Positions 1 to 9,644 of a stretch of DNA of 36,639 nt are shown here, piece by piece; the stretch's first letter is position 1, and each line of letters opens with the position of its first letter. The notes beneath the pieces are model-generated. The model did no database searches. It saw only the letters and a program-made list of their open reading frames with translations, and was not told the DNA's origin. Location: the NCBI GenBank assembly GCA_023091735.1, contig JALKBU010000496.1, forward strand, positions 1-36,639. The letters run 5' to 3'. Made by a program: the position numbers and the translations under genes. Source of the DNA: Trichomonas tenax. Taxonomy: Eukaryota; Parabasalia; Trichomonadida; Trichomonadidae.

Positions 1-127
1 AATAAGCCTCCGATAATTCAGAAACCAATATTTCGCGTTTGTTCGGAAATTCACGCATCAAAAACTTTTCAACATCAATTTTATCAGCAAATGAAATCGT
101 TTGGCAACCAACGTCTACCCTTTCCAT
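1..127 (-). CDS. 5' end of an unidentified gene, truncated by window edge
   Basis: An ATG at 127 on the minus strand opens a frame that stays open for 42 codons to the window edge. It begins MERVDVGCQTISFADKI and is mixed and hydrophilic, with no signal peptide. A TCATTTG initiator lies 53 nt upstream, and a TAACGG element 15 nt beyond it matches the one before the RRM gene at 3310. That promoter context is the main reason to believe the start. I do not recognise the protein. Confidence 0.5.
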   Translation of the reverse strand, partial: MERVDVGCQTISFADKIDVEKFLMREFPNKREILVSELSEAY

Positions 128-176
128 ATATTTACTTATTAAAAAATAAATATTTTTAAAATTAAATTTAATCCAC

Positions 177-195
177 AAATGATTTAAAACCGTTA
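177..195 (-). promoter_or_regulatory. Initiator plus Myb-type element of the gene at 1-127
   Basis: Read on the minus strand, TAACGG (195-190) fits the Myb recognition core YAAC(G/T)G. It is followed by TCATTTG (182-176), with the presumed +1 A at 180. This fits the trichomonad TCA(+1)YWW initiator. The 53-nt leader would be long for a trichomonad. Confidence 0.4.
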
Positions 196-220
196 TATAA
201 TCAGGTTAAGAAAAATAAGA

Positions 221-288
221 CCGACCCTTGGGTCGGGCTCATTTATCCTAGCCCGAAGCTGAGCTTGCTCAGCGGGATGGGCTCATTT
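221..288. repeat. Two GC-rich hairpins with TT loops, each near GGGCTCATTT
   Basis: Positions 221-227 and 230-236 form a perfect 7-bp stem (CCGACCC/GGGTCGG) with a TT loop. Positions 258-264 and 267-273 form a second 7-bp stem (GCTGAGC/GCTCAGC), again with a TT loop. The second is nested within AGCCC (250-254)/GGGCT (279-283). GGGCTCATTT occurs at 235-244 and 279-288. This is the most GC-rich spot in an AT-rich intergenic region. Function is unknown. Confidence 0.7.
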
Positions 289-365
289 GTGTGTGTGTAC
301 TAAAGCATATAAAATTCATACACATGATAGTTTTAATGAACTCAGGGTAAAACAATTAAACGTTT

Positions 366-845
366 ATGAAACATTCCGTATCAAAAAATCATGAATTATT
401 TAATTTGATTTACCCCATTGGTTCGATTTACACATCAATGTTTAATCAAAACCCCGGGTAATTATTCAGTTTTGGTGGATGGGAGCCAATAGTCGATCGT
501 TTCTTATATTGTGCTAATTCATCAAGAGAAACAGGAGGAAGTCAAAAGATTACAGTAAATAACTTACCTGCACATAATCACTACTTTTGGGTTACAACAT
601 CAACAGCAGGAGATCATACACATTCAATAAGTATTAGAGGTTATTATGTATGGGGTAACGGAGGAAAAGAAACAATTTCACGATATGATATTTCATCAGA
701 TCCCAGAGAATACAACACCGGTTTAAGCATTGATCATGCAGGAAGTCACATTCATTCAGTTTACGGAAACACTGCCGACACTGGTTCAGGCACTGATTAC
801 ATGCCGCCATTCATGACTGTTTACGCGTGGTATAGGGTTTATTAA
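366..845 (+). pseudogene. Broken gene with phage tail-collar-like C-terminal domain
   Basis: From ATG 366 the frame reads 160 codons to TAA 843-845, interrupted by an in-frame TAA at 459-461. The segment before the stop contains YPIGSIYTSMFNQNPG. After it come FGGWEPIVDRFL, a TGGSQ turn, LPAHNH, GDHTHS, AGSHIHS and a terminal MPPFMTVYAWYR. That order is typical of the tail-collar / tail-fibre tip domain of tailed phages (a YPVGS-type start, W-x-x-x-DRFL, LPxHxH, then PPY/F near the end). This is family knowledge applied by eye. In a trichomonad such a gene could come from a viral element or from bacterial transfer. The single internal stop and otherwise intact sequence suggest recent inactivation. 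A sequencing error at 459 is the alternative. Confidence 0.6.
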
Positions 846-3200
846 TAAAACATTTTCACATTATTTGACTCTATGCGCCATGAAACCAAATTATTTTTTG
901 AAATTTATGAAGTCTTAAATTCCTTTCGCTTTCTTTCCTTAGTTAGTTTATCAAAAAATTATTTTTAACATTACTGAGTCGTTAGCTCTTCATAAATTCC
1001 TTGTCCTAATTTTTTTATTACCTGGTAATCTAGTTAAATTATTTTTAACACTGATTTTGAAATAAATGAAAATTTTAATTCCTATAGAGGAGTGAGGACT
1101 CTTTTTAAGAGCTTTACATTTTATAAAGTCATAAGATTTAAAATTAATAATAATGTTTGTTTTTGTAATAAATGAAAATTTTAATCCCTATATGGGGGAT
1201 AACTTTACATCACTAACTCTGACAAGGTCTGACGTGTAAATATACCATTACTAACATTTTGCAGGAGCTATGGTGTAGTCGTAGCTAATGCGAAATGTTT
1301 ATAACTAACTAAAGCAAAGGGATTAGTGATGATTCCCATGAGTCTGACGCATCATATTATGTTTCAGTGGTCGTAAAATCGTATTCTGTAATTGTCATCT
1401 ACAATAAAAATTGGAATTTTGGGATATGAAGTGATGTGTATGATCCTAGTGGATCACGTAACGGTATTTTTCGTAAATCATCGTGATAAAATGAAATTTG
1501 GAAATCCAGCAATATCAATCTGCACAACAAGGAAATAAATGGCATAATAGAAGTAATACAAATTATTGTCTATGACTTGCAGTCTGCATGCATGAGGTTT
1601 AATTACTGAAATTCAAGATTTTTAACAAAATTATTTTGTAATTTGGGATAAAAATTAAATTGCTAATTTTCCGTGATATATTGCATTTATAGATAAAATT
1701 CAATAGATCTGTCGTTTAAAAACAAGGTTGAAAAAACGAAAATCATTAAAAATGCAAAAAATCAAAAATTTGAAAAGAAAATTAGACAATTTTACTGGCA
1801 GTTTTGTAGACCAAATTAATGCTCGTCTCTAAAGCGCTGTTTTCTGCTGCTTTTTGGGCGTCGTCGGACCTTGAAAATTATTAAGCTATGTCCAGTTTGT
1901 ACAGAGGCTGATTTCGAAGTTCTCTTATTGTTGGAAAAAGCCAATAAAATGAAAATCATTATTAAATACACAATATGCAACAGAAAATAGTTCGTAGAAC
2001 GAAAAGATTTACTGCAGACAACAGGAAGACAATGATTTCTCTTCGGATAAAATTATCTGATAAATATTCACCTCTTGACTGTAAATGGTTCAGCATCTGC
2101 GCGGAGTCGAGGAGACCCTATTTTGAAGCTTGCTTGGCTTCACTGTACTTTCCAATATAATCGGAAGATTGCTTCATGCTTTCCCACGCAAAAAAGGGTC
2201 AACGACAACAGCAGCCTTGGTGATTACAGTCGAAATCAACGTAACCTTGGCTAAAAAAGAGTTATTGCTTGGAATCCTTGGAAATTCTTCCTTTTGTTAC
2301 GAGTGAAGAACAGCTACTGAAAAGCATTACACCTACAGTCACAGAAGCTAGCTACCGTTTCTTTCTTGTCGGTACAATTGCTCATGATTATCACCGATAA
2401 CAGTTGCTAGCGGCAGATTACGATTCATGGGCTTCGCTAATGAAGCCGCTACGGTTTCTGGCTTCCAAAAGGCCCACAAGAACGAGTTCTTCTGTCATTT
2501 AATGAAGTGAAAAAAGTTGATTTTATGATAACTTGTTGTTGATCATACACGGATCAAAATTAAACAATGTTTTAGATGACTCTTTAAACACTCAGAAAAA
2601 ATGAGAAGGTGAATTGTGAGTATTTTTTAATCTAGGTGCTCTACGGGCGTGTTCCTCACAATATTGAGGGGGACCCCCTTGAAAAAAATTGAGAGGAGTA
2701 CCTAGATTAAAAAATGTAGTTTATGATCATTGATAAACAATATACACCTAAAATTATTGCAATCGAACTAAAATCTAGAAATTCAATAATTTTCATTGCA
2801 AATCTTCAACAATTCCAGTATAATTTAGAAATCTCGATATAACGAATACATCCAATCCAAACAAATGACATAACAAACGAAGTCCAAGCACTTCGCAATA
2901 TATATATATTTGGTCGTACAAATCTTCCTTTTTGGAAGGATATAAACATCGTAGAACAGTCCCTTTCATAGGAAATCCACAACCAGTGAATGCCAAATGC
3001 TTCAAAAAGCACTAAAAATGTCAAATCAAATCAGAAATTTGAAGTGAATCGAATAATTGGTCGCATTCACCGTCACAAACATATCGTTGTTGGCCTGTAA
3101 AGATAATGATGATATTTATAAAGTCTGATTATAAAAGAATGCTTTTATCGGCAGAATTTTTATCAAAAAGCGAAAATTAATTTTTTTCATCAAAAATATG
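846..3200. other. Intergenic region without an intact gene
   Basis: I see no complete gene in these 2.3 kb. The left part is AT-rich with short direct repeats: AATAAATGAAAATTTTAAT begins at 1061 and again at 1167, and AAATTATTTTTAACA recurs about 80 bp apart near 956 and 1036. About 1800-2510 is richer in GC and looks like decayed coding sequence. A 61-codon frame at 1975-2160 is not convincing. A perfect inverted repeat lies at 2622-2715, and 3128-3146 holds a small ATAAAAG/CTTTTAT hairpin. Confidence 0.5.
2622..2715. repeat. Perfect 16-bp inverted repeat around nested palindromes
   Basis: The arms at 2622-2637 and 2700-2715 are exact reverse complements (left arm ATTTTTTAATCTAGGT). The 62-nt interior holds a CCTCA/TGAGG stem (2654-2658 / 2665-2669) and a 13-bp palindrome, AGGGGGACCCCCT (2667-2679). 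The layout resembles a very small MITE-like element or a structured RNA. I see no convincing target-site duplication. Confidence 0.65.
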
Positions 3201-3239
3201 ATAAGCAGCACAAAATATCAATAACTAACAAATGAAAAG

Positions 3240-3299
3240 ACCGTTTACAATTTTTGGAGGTTGATGAAAATAACGGTTTTGACATAGCCATTTCACATT
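3240..3299 (+). promoter_or_regulatory. Core promoter of the RRM gene: Myb-type elements and initiator
   Basis: TCACATT at 3293-3299 fits the trichomonad initiator, with +1 at A3295. That gives a 15-nt leader to the ATG at 3310, typical for trichomonads. TAACGG lies at 3271-3276, 24 nt upstream of +1. An inverted ACCGTT lies at 3240-3245. Both fit the Myb recognition core. Confidence 0.6.
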
Positions 3300-3309
3300 T
3301 CTCTGTGTA

Positions 3310-3876
3310 ATGGCTGATTCCAAAACAGTTTACGTCGGCAACTTGAACTACAATACAGATACAACAACACTTGGCACATCCTTCGGAAAGTTCGGCAAAG
3401 TCACAAAGGCTCGTATCATCACAATGAGATACCGCGGCAAAATCCAGTCCCGTGGTTTCGGCTTTGTTGAGTTCGAGACACCAGAGTTCGCCGCCAAGGC
3501 CATCGAGGAGAACCAGAAGGCCCCATTTAACATCGACGGCCGTAGCATCCACGTCGTTGCATCCCGCCCACCAGTCAAGCGTGAGAGAACAACAGCTTTC
3601 CTTGGTGGCATTGCTGAGACCACAACACAGGATCAGATCAAGGCTGTCTTCCCAACAGGAAAGACAATCAACATTCACCCACCAAAGAATGAACGCCGCG
3701 GTTTCGCTTTCGTCATCTTCGAGAACGAGCAGGCTCTCATGACAGCCATAAAGAACACCCGTGAGGTTAAGATCGGCGAGGCTACCATTCAGGTTCGCAT
3801 TGCCAAGCCACTCATCCGCAGACCAGCTCGCCGTGGCTTACGCCGTGCTGCCAAAGTTAACCCAGTTAAGGAGTAA
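3310..3876 (+). CDS. Two-RRM RNA-binding protein
   Basis: This 188-residue protein has two RNA recognition motifs. RRM1 (about 6-86) has RNP2 VYVGNL at 7-12 and RNP1 RGFGFVEF at 48-55. RRM2 (about 94-167) has a weaker RNP2, AFLGGI (96-101), and RNP1 RGFAFVIF at 130-137. The tail from 170 is basic (RRPARRGLRRAAK). The aromatic RNP1 residues needed to stack on RNA are present in both domains. The size and layout suit a small hnRNP- or SR-like mRNA-processing factor, nuclear or shuttling; the exact orthologue cannot be told. It has more C-ending codons than its neighbours, which suggests high expression. That bias also creates long antisense open frames (for example 3190-3678), which I take as artefacts. 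TAAA overlaps the stop codon. The initiator 15 nt upstream supports this start. Confidence 0.9.
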   Translation: MADSKTVYVGNLNYNTDTTTLGTSFGKFGKVTKARIITMRYRGKIQSRGFGFVEFETPEFAAKAIEENQKAPFNIDGRSIHVVASRPPVKRERTTAFLGGIAETTTQDQIKAVFPTGKTINIHPPKNERRGFAFVIFENEQALMTAIKNTREVKIGEATIQVRIAKPLIRRPARRGLRRAAKVNPVKE

Positions 3877-4452
3877 ATCTCAAAGTTAACTTTATCGATA
3901 ATTTCCTTCGATACCCTTCACGATGACGTTAATTAGATTTATTTTATCATAAAATAATCTTGTATGTCATAATTTTATAGTATTTGGCCAAAAATCTTTT
4001 ATCTAGTTAGTCAAAATTATTTTATTTTCGTTAAATGCGAACAATCCCTAAATGCACATCTCTTCTAACATCTGGTTTTTCGTTTCCAACACAGCCAGCC
4101 TTTGAATTTGATATTTCCTTTATGGCCATATCAAAATGTTTGAAATTGGATGTCATTTAACTGTGATATTGATTTCATTTCCTTTACTTATTCTATGTCT
4201 TTAAATAATTCATCTTGAACGATATCCTAAAAAATTGTATTTTATCGGGTACCAAAAGTGAAATTTATTCCCATATATCTTGAGTTTTTAAATTCTTAAG
4301 TTTAATATTCATATAATGTAGAATATATAAATTATTAATATATCAATAAATCAAAATAAATATGATTTTGTATACTGTTTTGAATGATTTTGTTTTGGAC
4401 GAAAATTGAACGTTACAAATCACTTTAACCTTAAATCAAAAATAAGCAAAAA
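3877..4452. promoter_or_regulatory. Intergenic region with initiator of the 4453 gene
   Basis: These 576 AT-rich bases contain no gene I can see. TCACTTT at 4420-4426 fits the trichomonad initiator (+1 at A4422) and gives a 31-nt leader to the ATG at 4453. No Myb-type TAACGG precedes it, only a GAACGTTA at about 4409-4416. Confidence 0.45.
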
Positions 4453-7400
4453 ATGAAGAAATTCGTTGCTGAAAGAGATTTACCAAAAAATGTTTTAGAG
4501 CAGCAACTCATTCGTCACGTTTTCATGGGCCAAGAAAGTTTGGCAGCTGCATTTGCTTTATTTTTGGATCATGAAAATTCTGAATCGATTTTATCATCGA
4601 TCATATTCTCTTCGGCACCAAAAATATTCACGCCAAACAACAGCTGCGAGAGTTACACTAAAGTAAGGTGGAAAGCTTTTATTGCTGCTTCGATTTTAAA
4701 TCCATCGATTGAATTACCGCAAGACTTCTATCATTCCATCATCAAAACACTCAAAAACGCATGGGCACATGATTTATATGAAATTTTATCGACTTTCGAT
4801 CCAGCAGACATTGTTTCGCAAAATGCAATAAAAATTCTAGCGCATGTATATAATCAGAACCAACAAATTTATACATCTGTTATTCCTACAGTTGATTTTA
4901 TTTTAAACAATGTTCAAGCGAAAGAATTATTTAAGAAAATGGGGTTTGATACTTTTGCCATGAAACCATTCTTAACAGAACAAACAGTTCAAGCATTTGA
5001 TGTATCAAAACTCAATAACTCTAATTTATCCTCGTTTTTCGACAACTTTTTTCTATTGAAAGTTCAAAATGTTCAATCTATACTTCAAAAACTAGTTTAC
5101 TTCTCAGAACCATCACTGCAAAAGTCAGAATTATTCCAACAAGGCTCTCATTTTCAAATTTCGAATACATGCATCGTAAAACGCTTTCATCTCATAGATT
5201 TAGTGCTTCAACAGCCATTAAACTTACTTAATTCAGGAAATTTCAATGCATACTGTGAATCTATGAAGAAATATCCAGATCTTATCGGTTATGTTTTTAT
5301 GTGTTTTTACGAAGTGTACAAAGACAGCGAAGATTTCATTCCTAACTTAAGAAAACTAACGCAGTTCAACTCTCCATGTGATATTATCAATAGAATCGTG
5401 AATGATGAAATAATTACAGATTTTGTAAATTCAAGTACAGGATTGGAAATGATTCCAACAGATTTCCAATTTTCTTCTTTTGCGCAAATACTGTTTCCAC
5501 GCATCAATAAACTTGATATTAGAGATATAGAAGATCTTTCGCAAAGAACATATTTTAATATCACAGATCAAGATAAAAGTGCAGATTTCGCGTTCTTGTT
5601 GGGATATATGGCAATATACAATGTTTTGGAGTTCATTAAGTTCAACAAACTACTCCAAGTTGGTGAAATATTGATGATGATTGAAGATGAAGAGAAAAGA
5701 AAAAGTATTGTTGTCGATGTGTTTTCTCTCATTTTCCTGCAGAAGGATGGAAAATTTGTATGCGGTGTTGCTATGGCAGAGTCAATATTGTTGTGTATTT
5801 CAGGTTTCATGAGTGATGAAGGCTTCATGAGATCCGCAACTGGAAGATTTTTGTTCTCTAAAATCGTTGGCTCAGAAAACCTCGAAAGTGCATTAGTTTC
5901 AACACAAGATGCAGTTTTACAGATGCTTGAGATGAATGAGCCAGATATTGCTATGAACATGTCCGCAAACCTTCCAATTCTTTTTGATATTGTTATGTGC
6001 GTTGTATGCGAAAATTCCAATTTCTACGAGAAACCAGAAATTTATTATGTCGAAAAATTCTTGTCAAAGAACCAAATGTTGAAAGATAACTTAGTTAAAG
6101 TTAAAACGGAAGAAGCAAATATATTGATAGAAAAAAGAAAACATGCAAAATATCCGCTTGATATCATTGGTCAAGAGTATATTGAACAAGGATTAGATTC
6201 ATTTAAATACATCGGATTCATTTGCATTAATTATGGAGGATACTTCAGCGATTTCATGCGTTATAGATACGCATACTCAAGATTGATGAGAAGAGCGAAA
6301 ATACAAAAGAAAGGAAGAATGAGGATTCCAGAATTAGTTCAAATCATTGTTGAAACTGCTTTTATAACAGAAGAAGAAAGTTTAAGAATTTTGCTTGGAC
6401 ATGATTCATATGAACAAATCTTAATGCACGAAAATCTCTATGAAGTTAATGAATATGTTTATTCGTTGATCAGAAAGAAATGTGAACCAGCAGCTTATAC
6501 ATTGTTGATCAATAATCCTAATATAGCAAAAATCGAAGGAAACTCTCCTTTGAATAATTTATTCTTACAGAAAGAAATCAATAATGATTTTGTTGCAATG
6601 AGTGATTATGATTTCTACAATCAGTTCAAGACAACGAAACCGATTGATTATGATTTGATGGATGATTTATATTACAGAAGATCAGATTTGTTTGAAAATG
6701 AAATAATGAATAATCTTTCCAAGTTTTCACCATTTGATTTGCTTCAATTTTTACCATTTGCTGACAGAAAATCATTGATAGGACTACAAAAACTTGGAAT
6801 CACATCAATGAACGCCACAAACATTTTCGAGCTTCTATTGTCTTTGTCCATTCATCGTTTGTTAATACAGTTTATCAATGATTTCAAGCTTGATGCCGAA
6901 TTCTTGAAATATTTCACGTTATATCTTCCGAACAATATTCATAAAGTTTTCAAAAATTCAGCTCAACTTCTTTATTCTAACTTAGATAAAATGCCACAAA
7001 GCATCAGAATCCAGGTCAATAATGAAATCTTTGAAATACAAAAGAATTGGAATAAGAACGAAAAAATTGAAGAAGTCAAGAATTTAAATGATGATAATGA
7101 CAAATTATTGAACTGGTATATGAAAGAAAGAAGGAAATATGGTCAGCAAATATCTGCTCTGAGAACTTATATCTTCAAATCAAAGGATCAGGAAATGATA
7201 AGAAATTTAACAGAAGAGTTTTTCAAAGCTTATGAAATCGATAATAGTGAAGACGAATATGAAGTATTTTTGCTTTTGAGAGAGTTAAGATCATTGCAAG
7301 ACGCAAAATTCAATGCATTGTTATCTTTTGTTGGAAAGTTTGTTTCATCACGTTATGATATTAGTTATAGATTATCAGATCACAAGAATTTAATTGATAT

Positions 7401-8742
7401 TTGTTTCAAGATTGATGATTTAGATACACTTGATCAACTCTGTAATGCATATTCAGTTAGTTTCACTCCTTATGGTGAAGAATTTTCAGTTATTTGTGCC
7501 AAATTATCATTATCGCGTCAATCAATGGGACTTTTGCAAAGGCAATCAAAGTCGAAAGAATTTGGTGATAAAATTATTAGAACAATGATGTCTCGAATGC
7601 AATTGGTTGTTCCAAAAGAAATCAGTGATCTTGATGAATTCAGAAAAACATATAAGACAGTTAAGATTCCAAGTTATTCACGTGTCAATCCAGTCATCAC
7701 TCATGTATCTGATGTTCTTCTTCAGTTGCAAATATTTGATTCCGCATGCACATTTTGCATACAGAACATGAGGTTTGACAGTGCCTTTGACATTTTCTGC
7801 ATTGCAGAAGGCAATGATCAATTCTTTTTCGACAATATTCTAATTCCTGCTCTTTCTACATCTCAGCATGCTTGGACGTCTCTTTGGCAGAACTATAGCA
7901 AACGTAAAATTTTATCCGAGGAGAACTTCAACAAATTAATAGTTCATATAGAAAAGAACAAATGCTATAGAATGCTCACTGATATATTCAAGGCTCTTGA
8001 TTTATCAAATCGTTTAGTTACTGTTCTCATATCAAGTCTCCAAAACACTTCTTCATGGGATGAAATGGAATCATATATTAATGAGTTATGCAAAGCACTC
8101 GATAACGTTGTGAAATCGAATAATAGTCTTGTTGAAAAGAAGAAATATGTTTTTCTGAAAAATAGATGCGAAAATCAGAAGGTCATCATTGATATTTGCC
8201 GAAAGAGAGAAATTAGCTTTTCTTCATCCATTAGCATTATTAATACAAGTGATGATGCAATGGCTGTTTGCTCAATGCTAATGAGATTATGCGAAGTTAC
8301 AATTGTTCTTGATATACTTCCGGATCTTGCTTCATTCTTCACATTCGAAGAAGTCTGCGAAAGACTCGTGAATAGTTTGATAAAGAGTGGTGAAGGTAGT
8401 TTAGAGAGATGGATGAAGACATTATCACGCAAAGTCCAAGGATTTGAATATGAACTTTGCGTCGGAATTCTTGTATCATTAGTAATGTCGAAACAAACTC
8501 GCTCATCAGAAGAGAATATGAAATACATTACATCGTTTATCAAAGAGAATATTGTCGGCGAAAGTGCTCGATGCAAATCATTCTGTAAAGTAGGAAACAT
8601 TGAAGAAGCTTTTGCAATTGCAAAGTCATCTAATCAATCTATATCGAATGAATTATACACCGAAGTTCGCGATGCTGCTAATAAATACGGATATAAGCAA
8701 ATCGCCAACAAATGTAACAAAATTTTGAAATATAATAATTGA
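4453..8742 (+). CDS. 1429-residue helical protein, unidentified (possible alpha-solenoid)
   Basis: One uninterrupted frame codes for 1429 residues. It has no signal peptide, no obvious membrane segment and no zinc-binding cysteine pairs. Leucine, isoleucine, phenylalanine and asparagine are abundant, in a rhythm suggesting stacked helices. The last 300 residues look most repeat-like: segments such as FCIQNMRFDSAFDIF near residue 1115 and KVGNIEEAFAIAKSS near 1385 resemble helical repeats of large trafficking scaffolds. I considered spastizin/ZFYVE26, nucleoporin scaffolds and HOPS/CORVET subunits. The C-terminal pattern weakly recalls spastizin, but there is no FYVE finger and the link rests on impression alone. 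The downstream TAAA about 10 nt after the TGA fits a trichomonad poly(A) signal. The gene is certain; the function is not. Confidence 0.85.
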   Translation: MKKFVAERDLPKNVLEQQLIRHVFMGQESLAAAFALFLDHENSESILSSIIFSSAPKIFTPNNSCESYTKVRWKAFIAASILNPSIELPQDFYHSIIKTLKNAWAHDLYEILSTFDPADIVSQNAIKILAHVYNQNQQIYTSVIPTVDFILNNVQAKELFKKMGFDTFAMKPFLTEQTVQAFDVSKLNNSNLSSFFDNFFLLKVQNVQSILQKLVYFSEPSLQKSELFQQGSHFQISNTCIVKRFHLIDLVLQQPLNLLNSGNFNAYCESMKKYPDLIGYVFMCFYEVYKDSEDFIPNLRKLTQFNSPCDIINRIVNDEIITDFVNSSTGLEMIPTDFQFSSFAQILFPRINKLDIRDIEDLSQRTYFNITDQDKSADFAFLLGYMAIYNVLEFIKFNKLLQVGEILMMIEDEEKRKSIVVDVFSLIFLQKDGKFVCGVAMAESILLCISGFMSDEGFMRSATGRFLFSKIVGSENLESALVSTQDAVLQMLEMNEPDIAMNMSANLPILFDIVMCVVCENSNFYEKPEIYYVEKFLSKNQMLKDNLVKVKTEEANILIEKRKHAKYPLDIIGQEYIEQGLDSFKYIGFICINYGGYFSDFMRYRYAYSRLMRRAKIQKKGRMRIPELVQIIVETAFITEEESLRILLGHDSYEQILMHENLYEVNEYVYSLIRKKCEPAAYTLLINNPNIAKIEGNSPLNNLFLQKEINNDFVAMSDYDFYNQFKTTKPIDYDLMDDLYYRRSDLFENEIMNNLSKFSPFDLLQFLPFADRKSLIGLQKLGITSMNATNIFELLLSLSIHRLLIQFINDFKLDAEFLKYFTLYLPNNIHKVFKNSAQLLYSNLDKMPQSIRIQVNNEIFEIQKNWNKNEKIEEVKNLNDDNDKLLNWYMKERRKYGQQISALRTYIFKSKDQEMIRNLTEEFFKAYEIDNSEDEYEVFLLLRELRSLQDAKFNALLSFVGKFVSSRYDISYRLSDHKNLIDICFKIDDLDTLDQLCNAYSVSFTPYGEEFSVICAKLSLSRQSMGLLQRQSKSKEFGDKIIRTMMSRMQLVVPKEISDLDEFRKTYKTVKIPSYSRVNPVITHVSDVLLQLQIFDSACTFCIQNMRFDSAFDIFCIAEGNDQFFFDNILIPALSTSQHAWTSLWQNYSKRKILSEENFNKLIVHIEKNKCYRMLTDIFKALDLSNRLVTVLISSLQNTSSWDEMESYINELCKALDNVVKSNNSLVEKKKYVFLKNRCENQKVIIDICRKREISFSSSISIINTSDDAMAVCSMLMRLCEVTIVLDILPDLASFFTFEEVCERLVNSLIKSGEGSLERWMKTLSRKVQGFEYELCVGILVSLVMSKQTRSSEENMKYITSFIKENIVGESARCKSFCKVGNIEEAFAIAKSSNQSISNELYTEVRDAANKYGYKQIANKCNKILKYNN

Positions 8743-8904
8743 AATGCTTTAATAAAATTATTGTTTGTATTGTTTTATATCTGAATTTGAATCAAACATT
8801 ATTATTTTCTTAATTTGGCAGTTTACGACAACCTTATACTATTTTCATAGGGAGATCTGTGTAACATCGATCTAATTGAAGTCATCGTTTTAAAATAGTC
8901 AAAA

Positions 8905-9167
8905 ATGAGCTCCAAAGATTCGATCTCGTTTAATGAATAAGAACAAAGATAATTTAAATGAAATCGAAGGACTGCTGGTTTTCAAACACATAGATATCGA
9001 TTTCGGTGACTTCGAAGGAAGAAACGAACATGTTTGCTGAATTCATGAATTCTGTTTACGATTCACCAAAAATTGCTGAAATCATTCTCAATTACAAGCG
9101 ATCGAAGAATCAAAAAGCCTTCTTTTATAGCATCAATCTTTCTATTAATTATTATTCATATTTGTAA
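8905..9167 (+). pseudogene. Small decayed reading frame, unidentified
   Basis: An ATG at 8905 opens a short frame. Coding-like sequence then continues in other frames: one segment reads LLVFKHIDIDFGDFEG, and a later one, ending at TAA 9165-9167, reads MNSVYDSPKIAEIILNYKRS. At least two frameshifts would be needed to join them. The acidic and hydrophobic pattern looks like protein but I do not recognise a family. It may be noise. Confidence 0.25.
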
Positions 9168-9431
9168 AGTTAAATTATGTTCTTCTTTTTGAATTGAATT
9201 GCCTTTCATAAAACATTGTTATAAAAATGTAATTTAGAATGCAACATTTCACAAAAGTGTCAAATACTGTTTCGTCGGTATAATTACATTTTTAAGATTA
9301 TTTTTCAATGATATATGGATATATGGAATAGCTATTTTACTGCTTCCTTCAAAGGTCAACAATATTCGAAACAGAAGTACTTTGAGCCATTAATTGAGAA
9401 AGATCAATTAATATTTGATTTATTTTTTTAG

Positions 9432-9644
9432 AAAAAAATTTGGGCATTATCAATTAACACAGATAATGTTAATGTATTAAATAATGAATGTATTTTCAAA
9501 GATTGTTCGTGTTTTAATGAAAATGGAGGTGCTATTAATTTTGCTGCGAAATCTAACATTAAACAATATAGAAAATTTGCTGTTAATTGCATTTCCATAT
9601 TACATGGTATACAGTTGAATTATCCTTTTATAAAGTCAATTTGA
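9432..9644 (+). pseudogene. Pmp-like (beta-helix repeat) surface-protein fragment
   Basis: This open stretch lacks a start codon. It encodes NECIFKDCSCFNENGGAINF and a following asparagine-rich segment. The pairing of a cysteine-containing F-x-x-C strand with GGAI is the hallmark of the Chlamydia-type polymorphic membrane protein repeat that trichomonads carry in large families. Only one to two repeats remain, so this is a relic. A second Pmp-like relic lies at 32431-33331. Confidence 0.5.

Noticed and set aside
1250..1268. ACTAAC...GCAG resembling a trichomonad intron 3' end
   Set aside because: No matching GTAYGT donor nearby and no coding sequence on either side.
1975..2160. 61-codon plus-strand frame
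   Set aside because: No initiator, unremarkable composition, and overlapping plausible decayed frames on the other strand.
3190..3678. 162-codon antisense frame opposite the RRM gene, plus frames at 3348-3623 and 3452-3742
   Set aside because: They mirror the biased codons of the RRM gene, have no initiator and give implausible cysteine-, leucine- or serine-rich proteins.
5307..8600. Antisense frames (5307-5564, 5568-6020, 8175-8600) within the 1429-residue gene
   Set aside because: Shadows of the sense codons, without promoters or recognisable motifs.
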